This document shows, piece after piece, positions 12,321 through 23,503 of a stretch of DNA of 64,000 bases. The DNA comes from Metridium senile. Lineage: Eukaryota > Cnidaria > Anthozoa > Actiniaria > Metridiidae. The first letter of the stretch is position 1, and every line of letters starts with the position of its first letter. The stretch lies in NCBI GenBank assembly GCA_949775045.1, contig OX459099.1:2655616-2719615 (forward strand), written 5' to 3'. Position numbers and translations under genes: made by a program. Below the pieces are notes generated by a model. That model worked only from the letters and a program-made list of their open reading frames with translations. It had not been told where the DNA came from and ran no database searches.

Positions 12321-12712
12321 CAGTATGGGCACTCGAACCGTGAACACTGAGGTTTTTTTGTTCCTTTTTTTATGACTCACATCCCATGAGTGAATAGATT
12401 AGAAATAAGATTTATTATGAACACTTAGTGTATTTGAACTCACTGCTTCATTTTTTAGAGGTTTTGAAGCAGTATAAGGTTAAAAAAATAATAACATGAA
12501 AAAAGTGAGGATACTCGAACCGTGACACTGAGTTTTTTTGTTAATTTTTTGATCCACATTCCATGAGTGAATAGATTAGAAATAAGATTTATTATGAACA
12601 CTTAGTGTATTTGAACTCACTGTTTCATTTTTAGAGGTTTTGAAGCAGTAGAAGGTTCAGATAATAATAACATGAAAAAAGTGAAGTGTTCATGGTTCGA
12701 GTATCCTCACTG
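12321..12712. mobile_element. TIR MITE with an internal tandem duplication
   Basis: Ends CAGTATGGGCACTCGAACCG and CAGTGAGGATACTCGAACCA (rc) flanked by TA on both sides, as in Tc1/mariner-type MITEs. The inside is two copies of about 180 bp, so one terminal motif (GATACTCGAACCGTGACACT) also occurs in the middle near 12513. This suggests one copy inserted next to or recombined with another. Confidence 0.75.
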
Positions 12713-12758
12713 TAATCATTAGTAAAATTTTAAATGGACCAGTTTTATGTTATCTAGC

Positions 12759-12956
12759 ACCGCAGTACTATTTGACAAAATTAGGCGCCTTTCAGCACAG
12801 GAATACGGCCGCAATTCGGAGTAAACTCAAAACAGTTTTCTATGGTTTAGCTAGCGATAATATTTTTTCGTGCTTTTCTTTGAAATTTGTGAATATTTGA
12901 CAACAAATCGAGGCTTAGCCTGTGCAAATGCGCCTTTTGTCAAATAGTACAGCGGT
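12759..12956. mobile_element. MITE with ACCGC ends
   Basis: Ends ACCGCAGTACTATTTGACAA and ACCGCTGTACTATTTGACAA (rc) at about 198 bp. A second, interrupted member of the same family is at 26995. Confidence 0.8.
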
Positions 12957-13160
12957 AATAGATCTACATCTACAGCTTTATTAGTTGATAAAAATTCAGA
13001 TAAGATATCACATCAACTTTACTTAATATGTGTATATAATAAAATAAATAATTAATAATTGAAAAGTTACAATGAGTAATAAAATACTGATAAGAAAAAG
13101 AAGAAATAATAGTTCGAGTTAACAAATTGCTTAATTTTCAGGACAACAAAGCGCGTCAAA

Positions 13161-14840
13161 TTAAAGATGGCGATCTAATTCCGTTTTGAATTCCTTTAAT
13201 GACTTTGAATTTACTAGTTCTGAGGGTAAATGGTCCCACTCTGATATTGATCTTGGAAAAAAAGAAAACTTGAAGATATCCTTAGAAACTTTAGGTATTC
13301 TATATTTTAGAGAGTGGCTATTTCTAGTACTCATCTCACTATTTGGAATTTAATGTTGTTCTGTATTTAGTGTTGTTCTGTATTTACATCAACAAGATTG
13401 TGACTCAGTTTGTACATTAGTGACAGTGTATTTCTCTTTCTTCTACAATCATTGACAAAAGTGTTGGCACGAATGTGATAAAGTAATTTTAGCACTGCTG
13501 AAATTCTACTTCTCCCCCACCCCCTTCGCAATGTTGAGGAGGGAGTCATTGTTTGGTGTTTGTGTGGTTGACCTGTCCATGCGCTATCATTTCACACCAA
13601 CATTGATGTGGGGGGAAGAGGGGGAAATTTTTTATACTTAAAATAAATGAAGTAGTCACTATGAGATAAAATACTAAAATCGTGCCAACTACTTTTGACA
13701 ATGATTGTAGATTCAAGAGTGTCCCATCCTAGCTCTGAAGTCATATCTTTAACACTACTAAAAACGCAAAAACGGGCAGCTTTTCTTTGGACTTTCTCTA
13801 GGGCTGATATATCTTTCTTGTGGATCCTTAGAGGCGCTTGCGTATTCTAATTTAGGCCGTACGATGGTTTTCTTGGGCAGTTCCAAAGATTTCTTCTTAT
13901 TAGACCTAATGACTTACTTGCATTACTTGATATTGATGAGATATGGGATGTCCACGTACTTCAACTTACTGTTAACAGTAATACCCAAGTACAATATGTA
14001 ATCTACTTGAGCAAGTTGGGAACCACAAAAAGTGCACTGTCTTTGTGGAGGCTTTTGCTTTGTTGATATGCAGATGATGTTGCACTTAGAGGGATTGAAT
14101 TCCATCTGCCAGCGATGTTGCCATTGTTTAAGTTTGTTGATCATGAGATCATCTTGTAGCTTGTCGCAGTGGAATCATCTACAACAATACCATACAAGAG
14201 GGTGTCATCCGCGAAGAGTTTAACGCTGGAGGTTACTAGACCGTCGGGAAGATCGTTTATGTATGTCAGAAACAACAATGGGCCTAACACTGTTTCTTGG
14301 GGCACTCCAGAGGTAACTGAGGAGGGTGAAGATGATGCACCTTCGCAGATGACTGTTTGCATGCGTTTAGTGAGGAAAGCAGGGGCGGGCGGAGGGGCGG
14401 GGGGGGGGGGGGGGGGGAGACTGTGTGGTTTGCTGAACTGGGTGACTTTTCACCCCTTTTTTGCAGTAAAGTCCCGTTTCAGCATAGAAATCGGGCACAT
14501 TAGATTTTTGCGCTCTTCCAGGTGTCTGCCGTTATCCGCCAAAAGGATATCAAAGCTCACCCCCCTTGTCAAATTTCAGGATCCGCCCCTGCCAAAGCCG
14601 GATTCCATCCAAGACAGTAGACTTCCACGGATGCCGTAGTGCTCTAGTTTCTTTAATAGACGCCTGTGTGGAACCTTGTCGAAGGCTTTCGAGAAATCTA
14701 GCACAGCAGTATGGATTGATTTGTTTTGTAGAAAGGAACATACAATATCGTGGATAGTGACGATAAGTTGAAGCTCGGTGGATCGTTTTGATCTGAAGCC
14801 ATGTTGACAATCCGTAAGAACGTTATTTGACGTCAAGCGC
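13161..14840 (-). pseudogene. 5'-truncated non-LTR retrotransposon (CR1/Jockey-type RT)
   Basis: Minus-strand remains of a reverse transcriptase spread over three frames. From right to left: QHGFRSKRSTELQL and AVLDFSKAFDKVPHRRLLKK (14576-14854), [14 protein letters not shown] and [10 protein letters not shown] (14141-14362, catalytic FADD), then NPSKCNIICIS and YLGITVNSKL (13923-14144). The C-terminal end is the FFPRSISEWDHLPSEL...LDRHL pattern, stopping at 13161. Endonuclease and fingers are missing (5' truncation, normal for LINEs). Frames are broken near 14365-14575, where a run of G occurs (14393-14418), and by a MITE at 13443-13710. It is dead. Confidence 0.85.
13443..13710. mobile_element. 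MITE inserted in the LINE remnant
   Basis: Inverted ends CTACAATCATTGACAAAAGT and CTACAATCATTGTCAAAAGT (rc) of about 30 bp. It separates the GWDTLE motif from RRKRNTLSLMYKL, which are adjacent in this RT family. It therefore inserted after the LINE. Confidence 0.75.
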
Positions 14841-14919
14841 GGAAAACACAACACTTCGGGACTTATTAGAAGGGTCTATAGTAGTCTAGTACAATAAAAT
14901 GTATATAACAAAGGGGATG

Positions 14920-15866
14920 AATGGTTCGTACAGGGGACGAATAGTCCGTATTGGGACGAATGGTCCGTACAGGGGACGAATGGTCCGTACAGGAGACGAA
15001 TGGTCCGTACAGGGGACGAATGGTCCGTACAGGGGACGAATGGTCCGTACAGGGGACGAATGGTTCGTACAGGGTACGAATGGTCCGTACAGGAGACGAA
15101 TGGTCCGTACAGGGACGAATGGTCCGTACAGGGGACGAATGGTCTGTACAGGGGACGAATAGTCCGTACAGGGGACGAATGGTCCGTACAGGGGACGAAT
15201 GTTCCGTACAGGAGACGAATGGTCCGTACAGGGGACGAATGGTCCGTACAGGGGACGAATGGTCCGTACAGGGGACGAATGGTTCGTACGTGGGACGAAT
15301 GGTCCGCATTGGGACAAATGGTCTGTACAGGGTACGAATGGTCCGTACAGGGTACGAATGGTCCGTACAGGGGACGAATGGTCTGTACAGGGGACGAATG
15401 GTCTGTACAGGGGACGAATAGTCCGTACAGGGGACGAATGGTCCGTACAGGGGACGAATGGTCCGTACAGGAGACGAATGGTCCGTACAGGGGACGAATG
15501 GTCCGTACAGGGGACGAATGGTCCGTACAGGGGACGAATGGTTCGTACAGGGTACGAATGGTCCGTACAGGAGACGAATGGTCCGTACAGGGACGAATGG
15601 TCCGTACAGGGGACGAATAGTCCGTACAGGGGACGAATGGTCCGTACAGGGGACGAATGGTCCGTACAGGAGACGAATGGTCCGTACAGGGGACGAATGG
15701 TCCGTACAGGGGACGTAGTCCGTACAGGGGACGAATGGTCCGTACAGGGGACGAATGGTTCGTACAGGAGACGAATGGTCCGTACAGGGGACGAATGGTC
15801 CGTATTGGGACGACTGGTCCGTACAGGGGACGAATGGTCCGTACAGGGAACGAATGGACCGTACGG
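14920..15866. repeat. 20-bp minisatellite, about 47 units
   Basis: Head-to-tail GGTCCGTACAGGGGACGAAT with single-base variants (AGT, TTC, GGT, GAGAC) and a few 19- or 17-bp units. Because 20 is not a multiple of three and the unit has no stop in either orientation, all frames stay open. The resulting 80-330 residue ORFs are artefacts. The variants occur in runs repeated along the array, which points to higher-order amplification. Confidence 0.95.
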
Positions 15867-15869
15867 CGC

Positions 15870-16172
15870 CCCACCCAAAAGCGAAGGGAGAAGGGCCCTG
15901 GGAACGAGGTTGATTGTTAAAATGTCTTTAACAGCTTATTTCCATTTGACAGTGTTCTACGCGGGACTCGAAGTGCGCATAGAGTATTGTACATTGGGCA
16001 TGCGGCGCTAGCCTCAGTTGGTCGGCGATTGGTTGATAACACTCTGGACTACTTATAAAACAGGTAGCCCAAGAACTTTAGGAAACTGCATGGAAATGTA
16101 TTGTCGATATTTTCCGTGATCCTGTGAAAAACATTTTCCTGTAGATTTTTTTGTTAGTAATTCGAAATCTTT
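15870..16172. other. Spacer left of the BEL insertion
   Basis: About 300 bp, no gene seen. TATTTTCCGTGATCCTGTG near 16109 has a diverged partner in the right flank of the BEL element (TATTTTCCGTGATACTGTG near 23675), so the host site contained an older repeat. Confidence 0.4.
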
Positions 16173-16177
16173 TTTAT

Positions 16178-16601
16178 TGTTGTGTTCTCGAAGCGACGTG
16201 GCGAATCGAATCGATAACACTAGTGTCAACCAAGAAAGATCAACGACTCCAATGACTCCAACGAGTATGATTTTATTGATGAACGCGGTGAAAACTACAA
16301 TTAACAAACGATTACGAGTTGGCGAGGAGTATATAACAAAGGCAAATATAAATCGAGATGACAGTAATACAAGGACAACTATAAAACTATAAGACTTACA
16401 TCTAGTGGTCTGACTATACTCCAAACTACTCCATTGCACGAGTTGAAAAGGACGCTTAAGTATAGGATTACAACGGAAATGCCGTGATTACTAAGTAAGC
16501 TTAGTAATGGTGTCGAGTGACTAACGCATAGTAACTTATAATAAACAACGCTAAGCTAAGCTAATTACAAAGTAAATAGTCATATAATCGTGAACTTAAC
16601 A
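16178..16601 (-). repeat. BEL 3' LTR
   Basis: 424 bp, same strand orientation as the 22990-23413 LTR. Flanked outside by the TTTAT duplication and inside by the polypurine tract. Confidence 0.95.
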
Positions 16602-16747
16602 CTCCTCGCCCAAGGATACGACTCCTTGCTACTAGCCCTAAAAATTATAATACAGAATCGTATAAAGATCGATACTAAAAAAAAATGTTAACAGTAACTA
16701 AAGTTCCATAGAGTGTTCTATCTGCACTGAAAGTTCAGTCGACTCTT

Positions 16748-19700
16748 CTATTCCTTATCGGCTGACATGAGGAACACGAGTTGGGAGATGGGTCGAAGAA
16801 GTGTCTTGCGATCTGCCTTGCGGACTTCGGCTTTACGTACTTTGCCGTCGGCACTTTGGATAGCTTTCGTGACTTTACCAAGGGGCCAGAGGTATCGGCG
16901 AGTTTCTTCGTCTTTAATGAGTACTAGGTCTCCTTCTACTAAGTTGGGCCTGGAGTCTTGCCATTTTGGACGTCTCTGCAGGTTCTGCAAGTACTCGCGA
17001 CGCCATCTGGTCCAGAACTGGTCCGCCAGGTACTGCGTCCTTCTCCATCGCCTTCGTGCGTACAGATCTTCTGGGACGAAGTCTCCTGGTGGTGGGTTGA
17101 GGGGTCTTTCCTTTGCTGTCAGCAGCATCGATGGTGACAATGGTTGGGCTTCCTCTGTGTCGGATGGTACCGTAGTTAGTGGACGTGAATTTACTATGGC
17201 AGCTACTTCGGCCATGAGTGTTGCTAGAAGCTCGTGGGTTAGTTGGGGACTTCCGATCTGTGTCAGCATGCTGTCGAGGACGCTGCGTATGGTACGGATT
17301 TGGCGTTCCCATACTCCACCGAAGTGGGAGGCATGGGGTGGATTGAAAACCCACTCGCATCCGTGCTCCGACGAATAGCGTTGGATCTTCTGATGGTCTG
17401 CTTCTGTAAGTGACTGTTCCAACTCTGACTTTCCTCCGACGAAGTTGGTGCCTCTGTCGCACCTTATCTTTGAGACTGGTCCCCGTATGGCAGAAAATCT
17501 GCGAAGTGCACAGATGAATGAGCTAGCGTCCATGCTTTCCAAGAGCTCTATGTGGATGGCTCGAGAGCTAAGGCATGTAAACACCAGTCCCCAGCGTTTA
17601 GAGTTTGCTGCACCGCCACGGAGTCTGCGCGTAGATATCAGCCACGGACCGAAAACATCAATCCCGACGCAAGTGAAGGGTGGGCTTGGTTCTGTGCGGT
17701 CTTCTGGTAGGTCAGCCATGTGCTGCGTTAGCATGGTTCCTCTTGATCTCCTGCAGACGATGCATTCTTTGAGGATCTTGGTGACTGCGCTGTGTCCAGA
17801 GATGACCCAGTACCCCGCTTGTCTGACAGCTCCGTGTGTGATCTGTCTGCCTTGATGGTGGACTTCTTGATGGTAGTGGCGTATCAGAAGCGCAGAAAGA
17901 TGGTGGTCTTTCGGCAGGATTGCTGGATGTTTTTCGGCAAAGTCCAACGACGAGCGCCTCAGTCTCCCTCCGACGCGAAGGATGCCATCCTCGTCGATGA
18001 AGGGGTCCAGCTCGTAGAGGCGAGAATTCTTTAGCGATCTTTTTCTGTTTCTTACTTTCTCGCGATTGGCTGTTTGTTGGTCCGTTGAACTCAGCGACTT
18101 TAATTCTTCAGAGAATTCCTCTTCTTGCATGGTCTTTATTAGGAGCGTTGTGGCCTTGTCGAGCTCTGTAACTGACTGACGAAGGGAGACCCTTTCATCT
18201 TTCTTGCATCCTGCATCCGTGCTTTCGTTGCGGATCTTCTTTATCTCTCTTGCCTTCGCAATCAGAACGGCCATGGCGCGTCGGAGAGATGACCAGGATG
18301 AGAAGCGAGAGAATCTAGCTGACTGGAGGTGTGTAACACTCGTGGACTTGGAAGCAATCGTTCTTACTTCTGGGTCGTGCTCTGCTAAGGCAACTTCGTC
18401 GTTTGCAGCTGGTGTGAGGCTGGTTTGTTGTAGGAATTCTGGGCCTTTGAGCCATGCAGTTTCTCCCAGTTTTCCTGCTTCAGTACCACGGGTAGCAAGA
18501 TCTGCAGGGTTTGTGGATGTGTTGACGAACTTCCACTGCTTAGGGTACGAGACACTCCTGATAACTTGGATCCTATTGGCTACGTATGTGTGGAATCGAC
18601 GGTTCTCATTTTGGATGTATCCCAGGACTACCTTGGAGTCTGTGTAGAACGTCACCTCGTGGATCTCCATGTCGATTTCAGCCAATACTTTCCTGACAGC
18701 CTGAGTGGCAAGTACCGCGCCACATAGTTCGAGACGAGGGATGCTTGTGGGCTTGATCGGTGCGACCTTTGACTGCCCAAAAAGGAAGGTTGTGTGTACT
18801 TTGGCATGATCGTTTACGACGCGAAGGTAGACTGCTACGCCAATTGCATCTTCGCTTGCATCAGAAAACGCGTGGACTTCGGCCCGTGCGATTTGACCAA
18901 ACTTCTTCGGGTGAAGACAACGTGGGAGCGAACTCTTCTCAAGCTCTGGCAAGGCGTCTTTCCAGCTTTGCCATTGCTGTCTATAGTCTTCCGGTAGAGG
19001 GTCGTCCCAACCGAGACGATCGTTGTTCAAGGTTTTCCCCATGCTGACGATTTTCTGGAGTAGAAGCTTTCCTTTAAGGGTGACTGGGACCGCGAGTCCG
19101 ATGGGGTCGTATATCGAGTTGACCACGGACAGTACTCCCCTTCGCGTGAAAGGCTTGTCTGGGATGGACACCTTGAACGTGAATTTATCTTCTTGTAAGT
19201 TCCATTGGACACCTAGAGTGCGTTGGCTGGGTAGGGTATCCTTGCGTAGGTCCAAATCTTTGACGTCTTTGGCTCTGTCGTCCGCAGGAAGCGCCTCCAT
19301 AACTTCAACAGAATTTGAGATTACTTTGTGCAGGCGTATATTGGCTGTGGCTAGCACTGCTTGGGCGTTCTTTACGAGGTTGATTGCTTCGTGTGGCGTG
19401 GTGCAGGAAACGAGACCGTCGTCTACATAGAAGTTTCTGTGGATGAACTTCGCCGTGTCCTTGCCGTACTCCTCCTCGCCGTCAAGCGCTGTTTTACGTA
19501 GGCCAAACGTGGCTATGGCAGGACTTGGGCCGTTGCCGAAGAGGTGCACGGTCATGTGGTACTCGATGATTTCTTCGGACGGATCGTTGTTCTTGAACCA
19601 CAGGAAGCGTAGGAAGCTTCGGTGCTTCGGATCGACTTTGAATGAATGGAACATTTGTTCCACGTCGCAGATCGCGGCCGTTTCGTGGTGTCGAAAACGC

Positions 19701-22700
19701 AGTAGTACGCCGAAGAGAGTGTTGGCGAGATCCGGCCCTGTTAACAGTTCCTTGTTCAGAGACACTCCCCGGAACTCCGCGGACGAGTCGAACACGACTC
19801 GTATCTGTGTAGGCTTTCTTGGGTGGTACACTCCAAAGTGCGGCAGATACCACACATCTCCGTTGTCATCGCGACTTTCCGGTTGTGTGGTTGTAGCTGG
19901 TACAGCGTGTCCCTTCTTGAGGATCTTTGCCATAAACTCGAAGTAGTCTTTCTCCATCTGAGGTTTTCGTCGCAATAACTTTAGAAGTCCGGCAAGGCGG
20001 CTCTCTGCTTGTGTCTTATTGTTTGGCAATTTAACGTCCTTCGAGCGAAATGGTAGTGGCATTTCCCAGTTACCCTCGTTATTCTTGTGGATACTATTTT
20101 CCATGATCTCCAAGAACTTCCTATCTTCTACAGACATGTCGACTTCGTTGTCCAGCGGTGTGGTGTGGTACACATTGCCTTCGATGATCTTTGTTGTAGT
20201 GCCGCCGAGGCTTTCTTTAACTGTGAAGTGGTTCGGACAAGGTGATACCTGCATCTTCGAGTTCATGTCGTTAGGGTTGTTGGATACTGAAGTGCACTTG
20301 GTGGAAACGTGAAAGGGTTTGCCGATGCGATTTAAACACACTTGGCCAGAGATAGTCCAGCCCAGGTCTAGCCTCTGGGCCCATGGCGCTCCTCTGGGAC
20401 CGTTCTTGAAAGCCCTGACTTTCAGAAGCTCAGGAGCATCTCTGCCGATCAGAAGATGGACCTTGGCATGATGGTTGAACGGTGGTAATTCGTCCGCGAT
20501 TTCTTTCAAGTGGTCGAATCGGTTGGCAATCTCCCGAGTAGGGATCTCGCTCTTGTCACCTGGAATTTGCGAGCATTCGATCAACGTGGGAAGCTCAAAT
20601 GTTCCTTTGTTGGCCGCGATCGTCACGCCGGTAGCCCTTCGACCGTAGTTGACCATCTTCTCGCCACTGCACGTTGAAAGTAGATACCTCTCGGGTGGAC
20701 TGTTTACGTTGAGTTTGTCGGCGAGTTCTGGTGAAATCATCGATGCATTACTTTGGTCGTCTACGATGGCGTAGGCACGATGGAGCTCTTCTGGCCTATT
20801 GTTGAGGTACACGTCCACCAGCACTATTTTGCTGCAGGAAGTACCTCCTGTGCGGCAGATGGAGGTACATGCGGACTTCAACTCTTGCTCCGGTTTCTCT
20901 TTGTGAAGGAGTGTCGGATGACGGTTGCTATTGCATGTTGCGCAGGTGACGTCAGCATTGCAGTCCTTAGCAACGTGCCCGGCGTCGAAGCAGCGGAAGC
21001 AAAGCCTTTCTTTGAGAATCCACTCGCTTTTTTCTTCAGTTGTTTTTTCGTTGAATGCTTTGCATTCGCTAAGCGAGTGTCCAGTGCGATCGTGGAACTG
21101 GCATCGCTTCGGCTCCTGCTCTTCGCTAGTGGTCTTCAAGACACGTCGCGGGGGCTGTTCTAATATGGCCTTTTTTCCAGTTTGTACACCGCTCGCCTGG
21201 ACGTTTGGATGGTTCTTCGTCGCGGATTGTCGTTGAACCATCGAGGCAAACTTGTCGAAACCCGGATATGCGTCGTTGTTTTTGACGGCGTGTGTTACTA
21301 TCTCCTTCTCCCATTTTGCGCGCAAGAAGCTTGGTAGTTTCTCTACGATGGGACGTATCACGTTGGGATAGTTGAGGCAGGACAACCCTGGTAGATAGCT
21401 CAGTTGACTTGACACGTCCCCGCAGAGGTCAGCGAAGGTCTGTAGTCCTTTGAGGTCTTTCTCTGCGAAGGCAGCTTTCTCTGTGAGACGTTCAAGCAAG
21501 GCGTTGGTGATGGCGGCTGTGTTGCCGAAGCGTCTTTCTAATTCTCTCCACAGCTCTTCGAGGACGACTGACAGGTCCGCGTGATGCCTTTTCCTGTAGT
21601 TATCAACGACGTTCTGGACTTCTCCTCCAGTGAAGTTCCTCAGATAGTTCATTTCTTGCGCGGGTGTTACATCTGCTTCGTCTATCATTGCTTTAAAGGC
21701 TCTCTTCCATGGGTGGAAGAGAGTTACTTCGCCCTCGAAAATATCGGGGTGGCACTTGGGTAGACTCTGTTTAGACAGACCGGAGACGAGGCGCTGGTTT
21801 GTCGCGGTGAAGGTCTCCAACATGGTCCACTCTTGTTGGCGGGCTGGGGTAGATGACGCTATAGGTTGTCTTTCGTGAAGGTGTTCAGGAGTGGATATTG
21901 GTAATTCGTTTGGGTGGGTGTCGACCCAATCTTTTACGCGGTCTTGAACGTTTTTTCTTGGATGTTTCGTTATTAACTCTAATTCCTTCATTGAACCTTC
22001 ACGGCTTTCCAGGTCTTGCTCGCGTTCTTCCTCCATGCATCTTTCAATGGCTTCTAGTTTAGCGTCGGCTACGGCTTGGGCACGATCAGCTTCTAGCAGC
22101 GCGATGTCGAGCTCATGTTGGGCTTGTTGTTCCTCCTTCTTCCGGCGATCTTCTGCCTCCTGTAACTTTCGCGCTCTTTCTTTCTCTGCTATTCGTTTGT
22201 CGAATTCGGCTTGCTTTTTTATTGCCGCTAGCTCTGTTATAGCCTTTCTCCTGGCAGAACTGGACGATGAGGTTGAAGAGCGGGTGGTGGACGTATGGCT
22301 GGACCGTCGTGTAATTTGAGATGCTCTCTCGCTAGCTTGGCTGCCGGCCGTTCTCTGCGCTATTGTTTTCCGTGCACGTTCAAGGCGACTATACTCTCTG
22401 GTGAGATGTGCTTCTTCTTTGTAGTCGTCCCACTTGTCCTGTTGGTATAGTTCTGTTAGTTGCAGGAGGGTTTCTTTATACCTTTCTGTGGCGTTTTGGA
22501 GGAAAGGTAAATCTTCTTCTCCGTGTTCGTCGGTGTTTAATGCTTTGTCAAAGGCATTTTGTAATAATAACGCGTCGTTATCGAGTTGTTTTCTTTTTCC
22601 CTCTATTTCGTTTTGTAGTGCTTTGCGAGAAAGGCAACGCTGGCGTTTTCCTTCGTTTTCCGCGACGGCCGCTGCGCCATTAGCTTGCTGGCTCATTCTA

Positions 22701-22771
22701 CCACAGGGATCCCGAACCTCAAGACTTGGGACGTGCTCTTTACAGTCGTTCGATTTTCGCAACAACGACAA
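16748..22771 (-). CDS. BEL/Pao Gag-Pol polyprotein
   Basis: One open frame of 2007 codons. In order: charged coiled-coil N terminus (about 1-280, long AEKERARKLQEAE-type helix); Gag core of DUF1759 type (about 330-500); CCHC-type zinc knuckle CFRCFDAGHVAKDC plus a second Cys cluster (about 590-625); DUF1758-type aspartic protease with DDQSNASMIS (about 670); reverse transcriptase with YVDDGL (about 1113); RNase H region with AFSDAS (about 1305); integrase zinc finger HHQGR..CIVCRRSRG (about 1630-1680); DDE core GIDVFGPW, RCDRGTNFVGG and HFGGVWERQIR (about 1705-1815); C-terminal DUF5641-like WPLGKV region. This domain order with Peptidase_A17 and no envelope identifies BEL/Pao. All catalytic motifs that I looked for are present. 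ORFs on the opposite strand are shadows. Confidence 0.95.
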   Translation of the reverse strand: MSLLRKSNDCKEHVPSLEVRDPCGRMSQQANGAAAVAENEGKRQRCLSRKALQNEIEGKRKQLDNDALLLQNAFDKALNTDEHGEEDLPFLQNATERYKETLLQLTELYQQDKWDDYKEEAHLTREYSRLERARKTIAQRTAGSQASERASQITRRSSHTSTTRSSTSSSSSARRKAITELAAIKKQAEFDKRIAEKERARKLQEAEDRRKKEEQQAQHELDIALLEADRAQAVADAKLEAIERCMEEEREQDLESREGSMKELELITKHPRKNVQDRVKDWVDTHPNELPISTPEHLHERQPIASSTPARQQEWTMLETFTATNQRLVSGLSKQSLPKCHPDIFEGEVTLFHPWKRAFKAMIDEADVTPAQEMNYLRNFTGGEVQNVVDNYRKRHHADLSVVLEELWRELERRFGNTAAITNALLERLTEKAAFAEKDLKGLQTFADLCGDVSSQLSYLPGLSCLNYPNVIRPIVEKLPSFLRAKWEKEIVTHAVKNNDAYPGFDKFASMVQRQSATKNHPNVQASGVQTGKKAILEQPPRRVLKTTSEEQEPKRCQFHDRTGHSLSECKAFNEKTTEEKSEWILKERLCFRCFDAGHVAKDCNADVTCATCNSNRHPTLLHKEKPEQELKSACTSICRTGGTSCSKIVLVDVYLNNRPEELHRAYAIVDDQSNASMISPELADKLNVNSPPERYLLSTCSGEKMVNYGRRATGVTIAANKGTFELPTLIECSQIPGDKSEIPTREIANRFDHLKEIADELPPFNHHAKVHLLIGRDAPELLKVRAFKNGPRGAPWAQRLDLGWTISGQVCLNRIGKPFHVSTKCTSVSNNPNDMNSKMQVSPCPNHFTVKESLGGTTTKIIEGNVYHTTPLDNEVDMSVEDRKFLEIMENSIHKNNEGNWEMPLPFRSKDVKLPNNKTQAESRLAGLLKLLRRKPQMEKDYFEFMAKILKKGHAVPATTTQPESRDDNGDVWYLPHFGVYHPRKPTQIRVVFDSSAEFRGVSLNKELLTGPDLANTLFGVLLRFRHHETAAICDVEQMFHSFKVDPKHRSFLRFLWFKNNDPSEEIIEYHMTVHLFGNGPSPAIATFGLRKTALDGEEEYGKDTAKFIHRNFYVDDGLVSCTTPHEAINLVKNAQAVLATANIRLHKVISNSVEVMEALPADDRAKDVKDLDLRKDTLPSQRTLGVQWNLQEDKFTFKVSIPDKPFTRRGVLSVVNSIYDPIGLAVPVTLKGKLLLQKIVSMGKTLNNDRLGWDDPLPEDYRQQWQSWKDALPELEKSSLPRCLHPKKFGQIARAEVHAFSDASEDAIGVAVYLRVVNDHAKVHTTFLFGQSKVAPIKPTSIPRLELCGAVLATQAVRKVLAEIDMEIHEVTFYTDSKVVLGYIQNENRRFHTYVANRIQVIRSVSYPKQWKFVNTSTNPADLATRGTEAGKLGETAWLKGPEFLQQTSLTPAANDEVALAEHDPEVRTIASKSTSVTHLQSARFSRFSSWSSLRRAMAVLIAKAREIKKIRNESTDAGCKKDERVSLRQSVTELDKATTLLIKTMQEEEFSEELKSLSSTDQQTANREKVRNRKRSLKNSRLYELDPFIDEDGILRVGGRLRRSSLDFAEKHPAILPKDHHLSALLIRHYHQEVHHQGRQITHGAVRQAGYWVISGHSAVTKILKECIVCRRSRGTMLTQHMADLPEDRTEPSPPFTCVGIDVFGPWLISTRRLRGGAANSKRWGLVFTCLSSRAIHIELLESMDASSFICALRRFSAIRGPVSKIRCDRGTNFVGGKSELEQSLTEADHQKIQRYSSEHGCEWVFNPPHASHFGGVWERQIRTIRSVLDSMLTQIGSPQLTHELLATLMAEVAAIVNSRPLTTVPSDTEEAQPLSPSMLLTAKERPLNPPPGDFVPEDLYARRRWRRTQYLADQFWTRWRREYLQNLQRRPKWQDSRPNLVEGDLVLIKDEETRRYLWPLGKVTKAIQSADGKVRKAEVRKADRKTLLRPISQLVFLMSADKE

Positions 22772-22989
22772 TTATTACTCTAAACATGACTGGTAACAGT
22801 GGCGATAGCGTAAAAGTATAATAGACGATACAGAATGGCTTGGAAAGTGTGATTCCTGACCTTTGTCGTGTTGTTGTTATGTGACGGGTTTGATCTCTTG
22901 GATTGTGCGATGGAAGACTGACTGCGGTTGAACTCCGGCGTAGGCTCCTTGAACTGCTCCAGTTGATGAATTGCCAGTAGATTTTTCAC

Positions 22990-23413
22990 TGTTGTGTTCT
23001 CGAAGCGACGTGGCGAATCGAATCGATAACACTAGTGTCAACCACGAAAGATCAACGACTCCAATGACTCCAACGAGTATGATTTTATTGATGAACGCGG
23101 TGAAAACTACAATTAACAAACGATTACGAGTTGGCGAGGAGTATATAACAAAGGCAAATATAAATCGAGATGACAGTAATACAAGGACAACTATAAAACT
23201 ATAAGACTTACATCTAGTGGTCTGACTATACTCCAAACTACTCCATTGCACGAGTTGAAAAGGACGCTTAAGTATAGGATTACAACGGAAATGCCGTGAT
23301 TACTAAGTAAGCTTAGTAATGGTGTCGAGTGACTAACGCATAGTAACTTATAATAAACAACGCTAAGCTAAGCTAATTACAAAGTAAATAGTCATATAAT
23401 CGTGAACTTAACA
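22990..23413 (-). repeat. BEL 5' LTR
   Basis: 424 bp, drives the minus-strand Gag-Pol. It contains GAGGAGTATATAAC (+ strand) and other AT-rich promoter-like segments, but the transcription start cannot be placed by eye. Confidence 0.95.
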
Positions 23414-23503
23414 TTTATACTATTATTAAGTTGAAATCGATTATTCAATTTGTAAAAGTATCGCTTTCATGATTTCCACGAAATATAATTCTAAAACCAC
23501 CAG

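Larger units (their letters stand above)
16178..23413 (-). mobile_element. BEL/Pao LTR retrotransposon, intact
   Basis: Full element of 7236 bp transcribed from right to left. The two 424-bp LTRs (16178-16601 and 22990-23413) begin TG and end CA and differ at one position I noticed (CAAGAAAG against CACGAAAG). Target site duplication TTTAT at 16173-16177 and 23414-23418. Between the LTRs is a single uninterrupted Gag-Pol frame. Purine-rich GGGCGAGGAG abuts the 3' LTR on the minus strand as a likely polypurine tract. A possible primer binding site begins TGGCAATTC about 14 nt inside the 5' LTR. Near-identical LTRs and an open frame mean a very recent insertion that may still be competent. Confidence 0.95.

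Noticed and set aside
14920..15866. CRISPR-like regular array
   Set aside because: Units are contiguous 20-mers with no unique spacers, in a eukaryotic context.
14866..16011. Long ORFs on both strands (up to 332 codons)
   Set aside because: They are frames of the 20-bp minisatellite, which contains no stop in either orientation.
16767..22796. Many plus-strand ORFs of 60-200 codons
   Set aside because: Shadows of the minus-strand BEL Gag-Pol frame.
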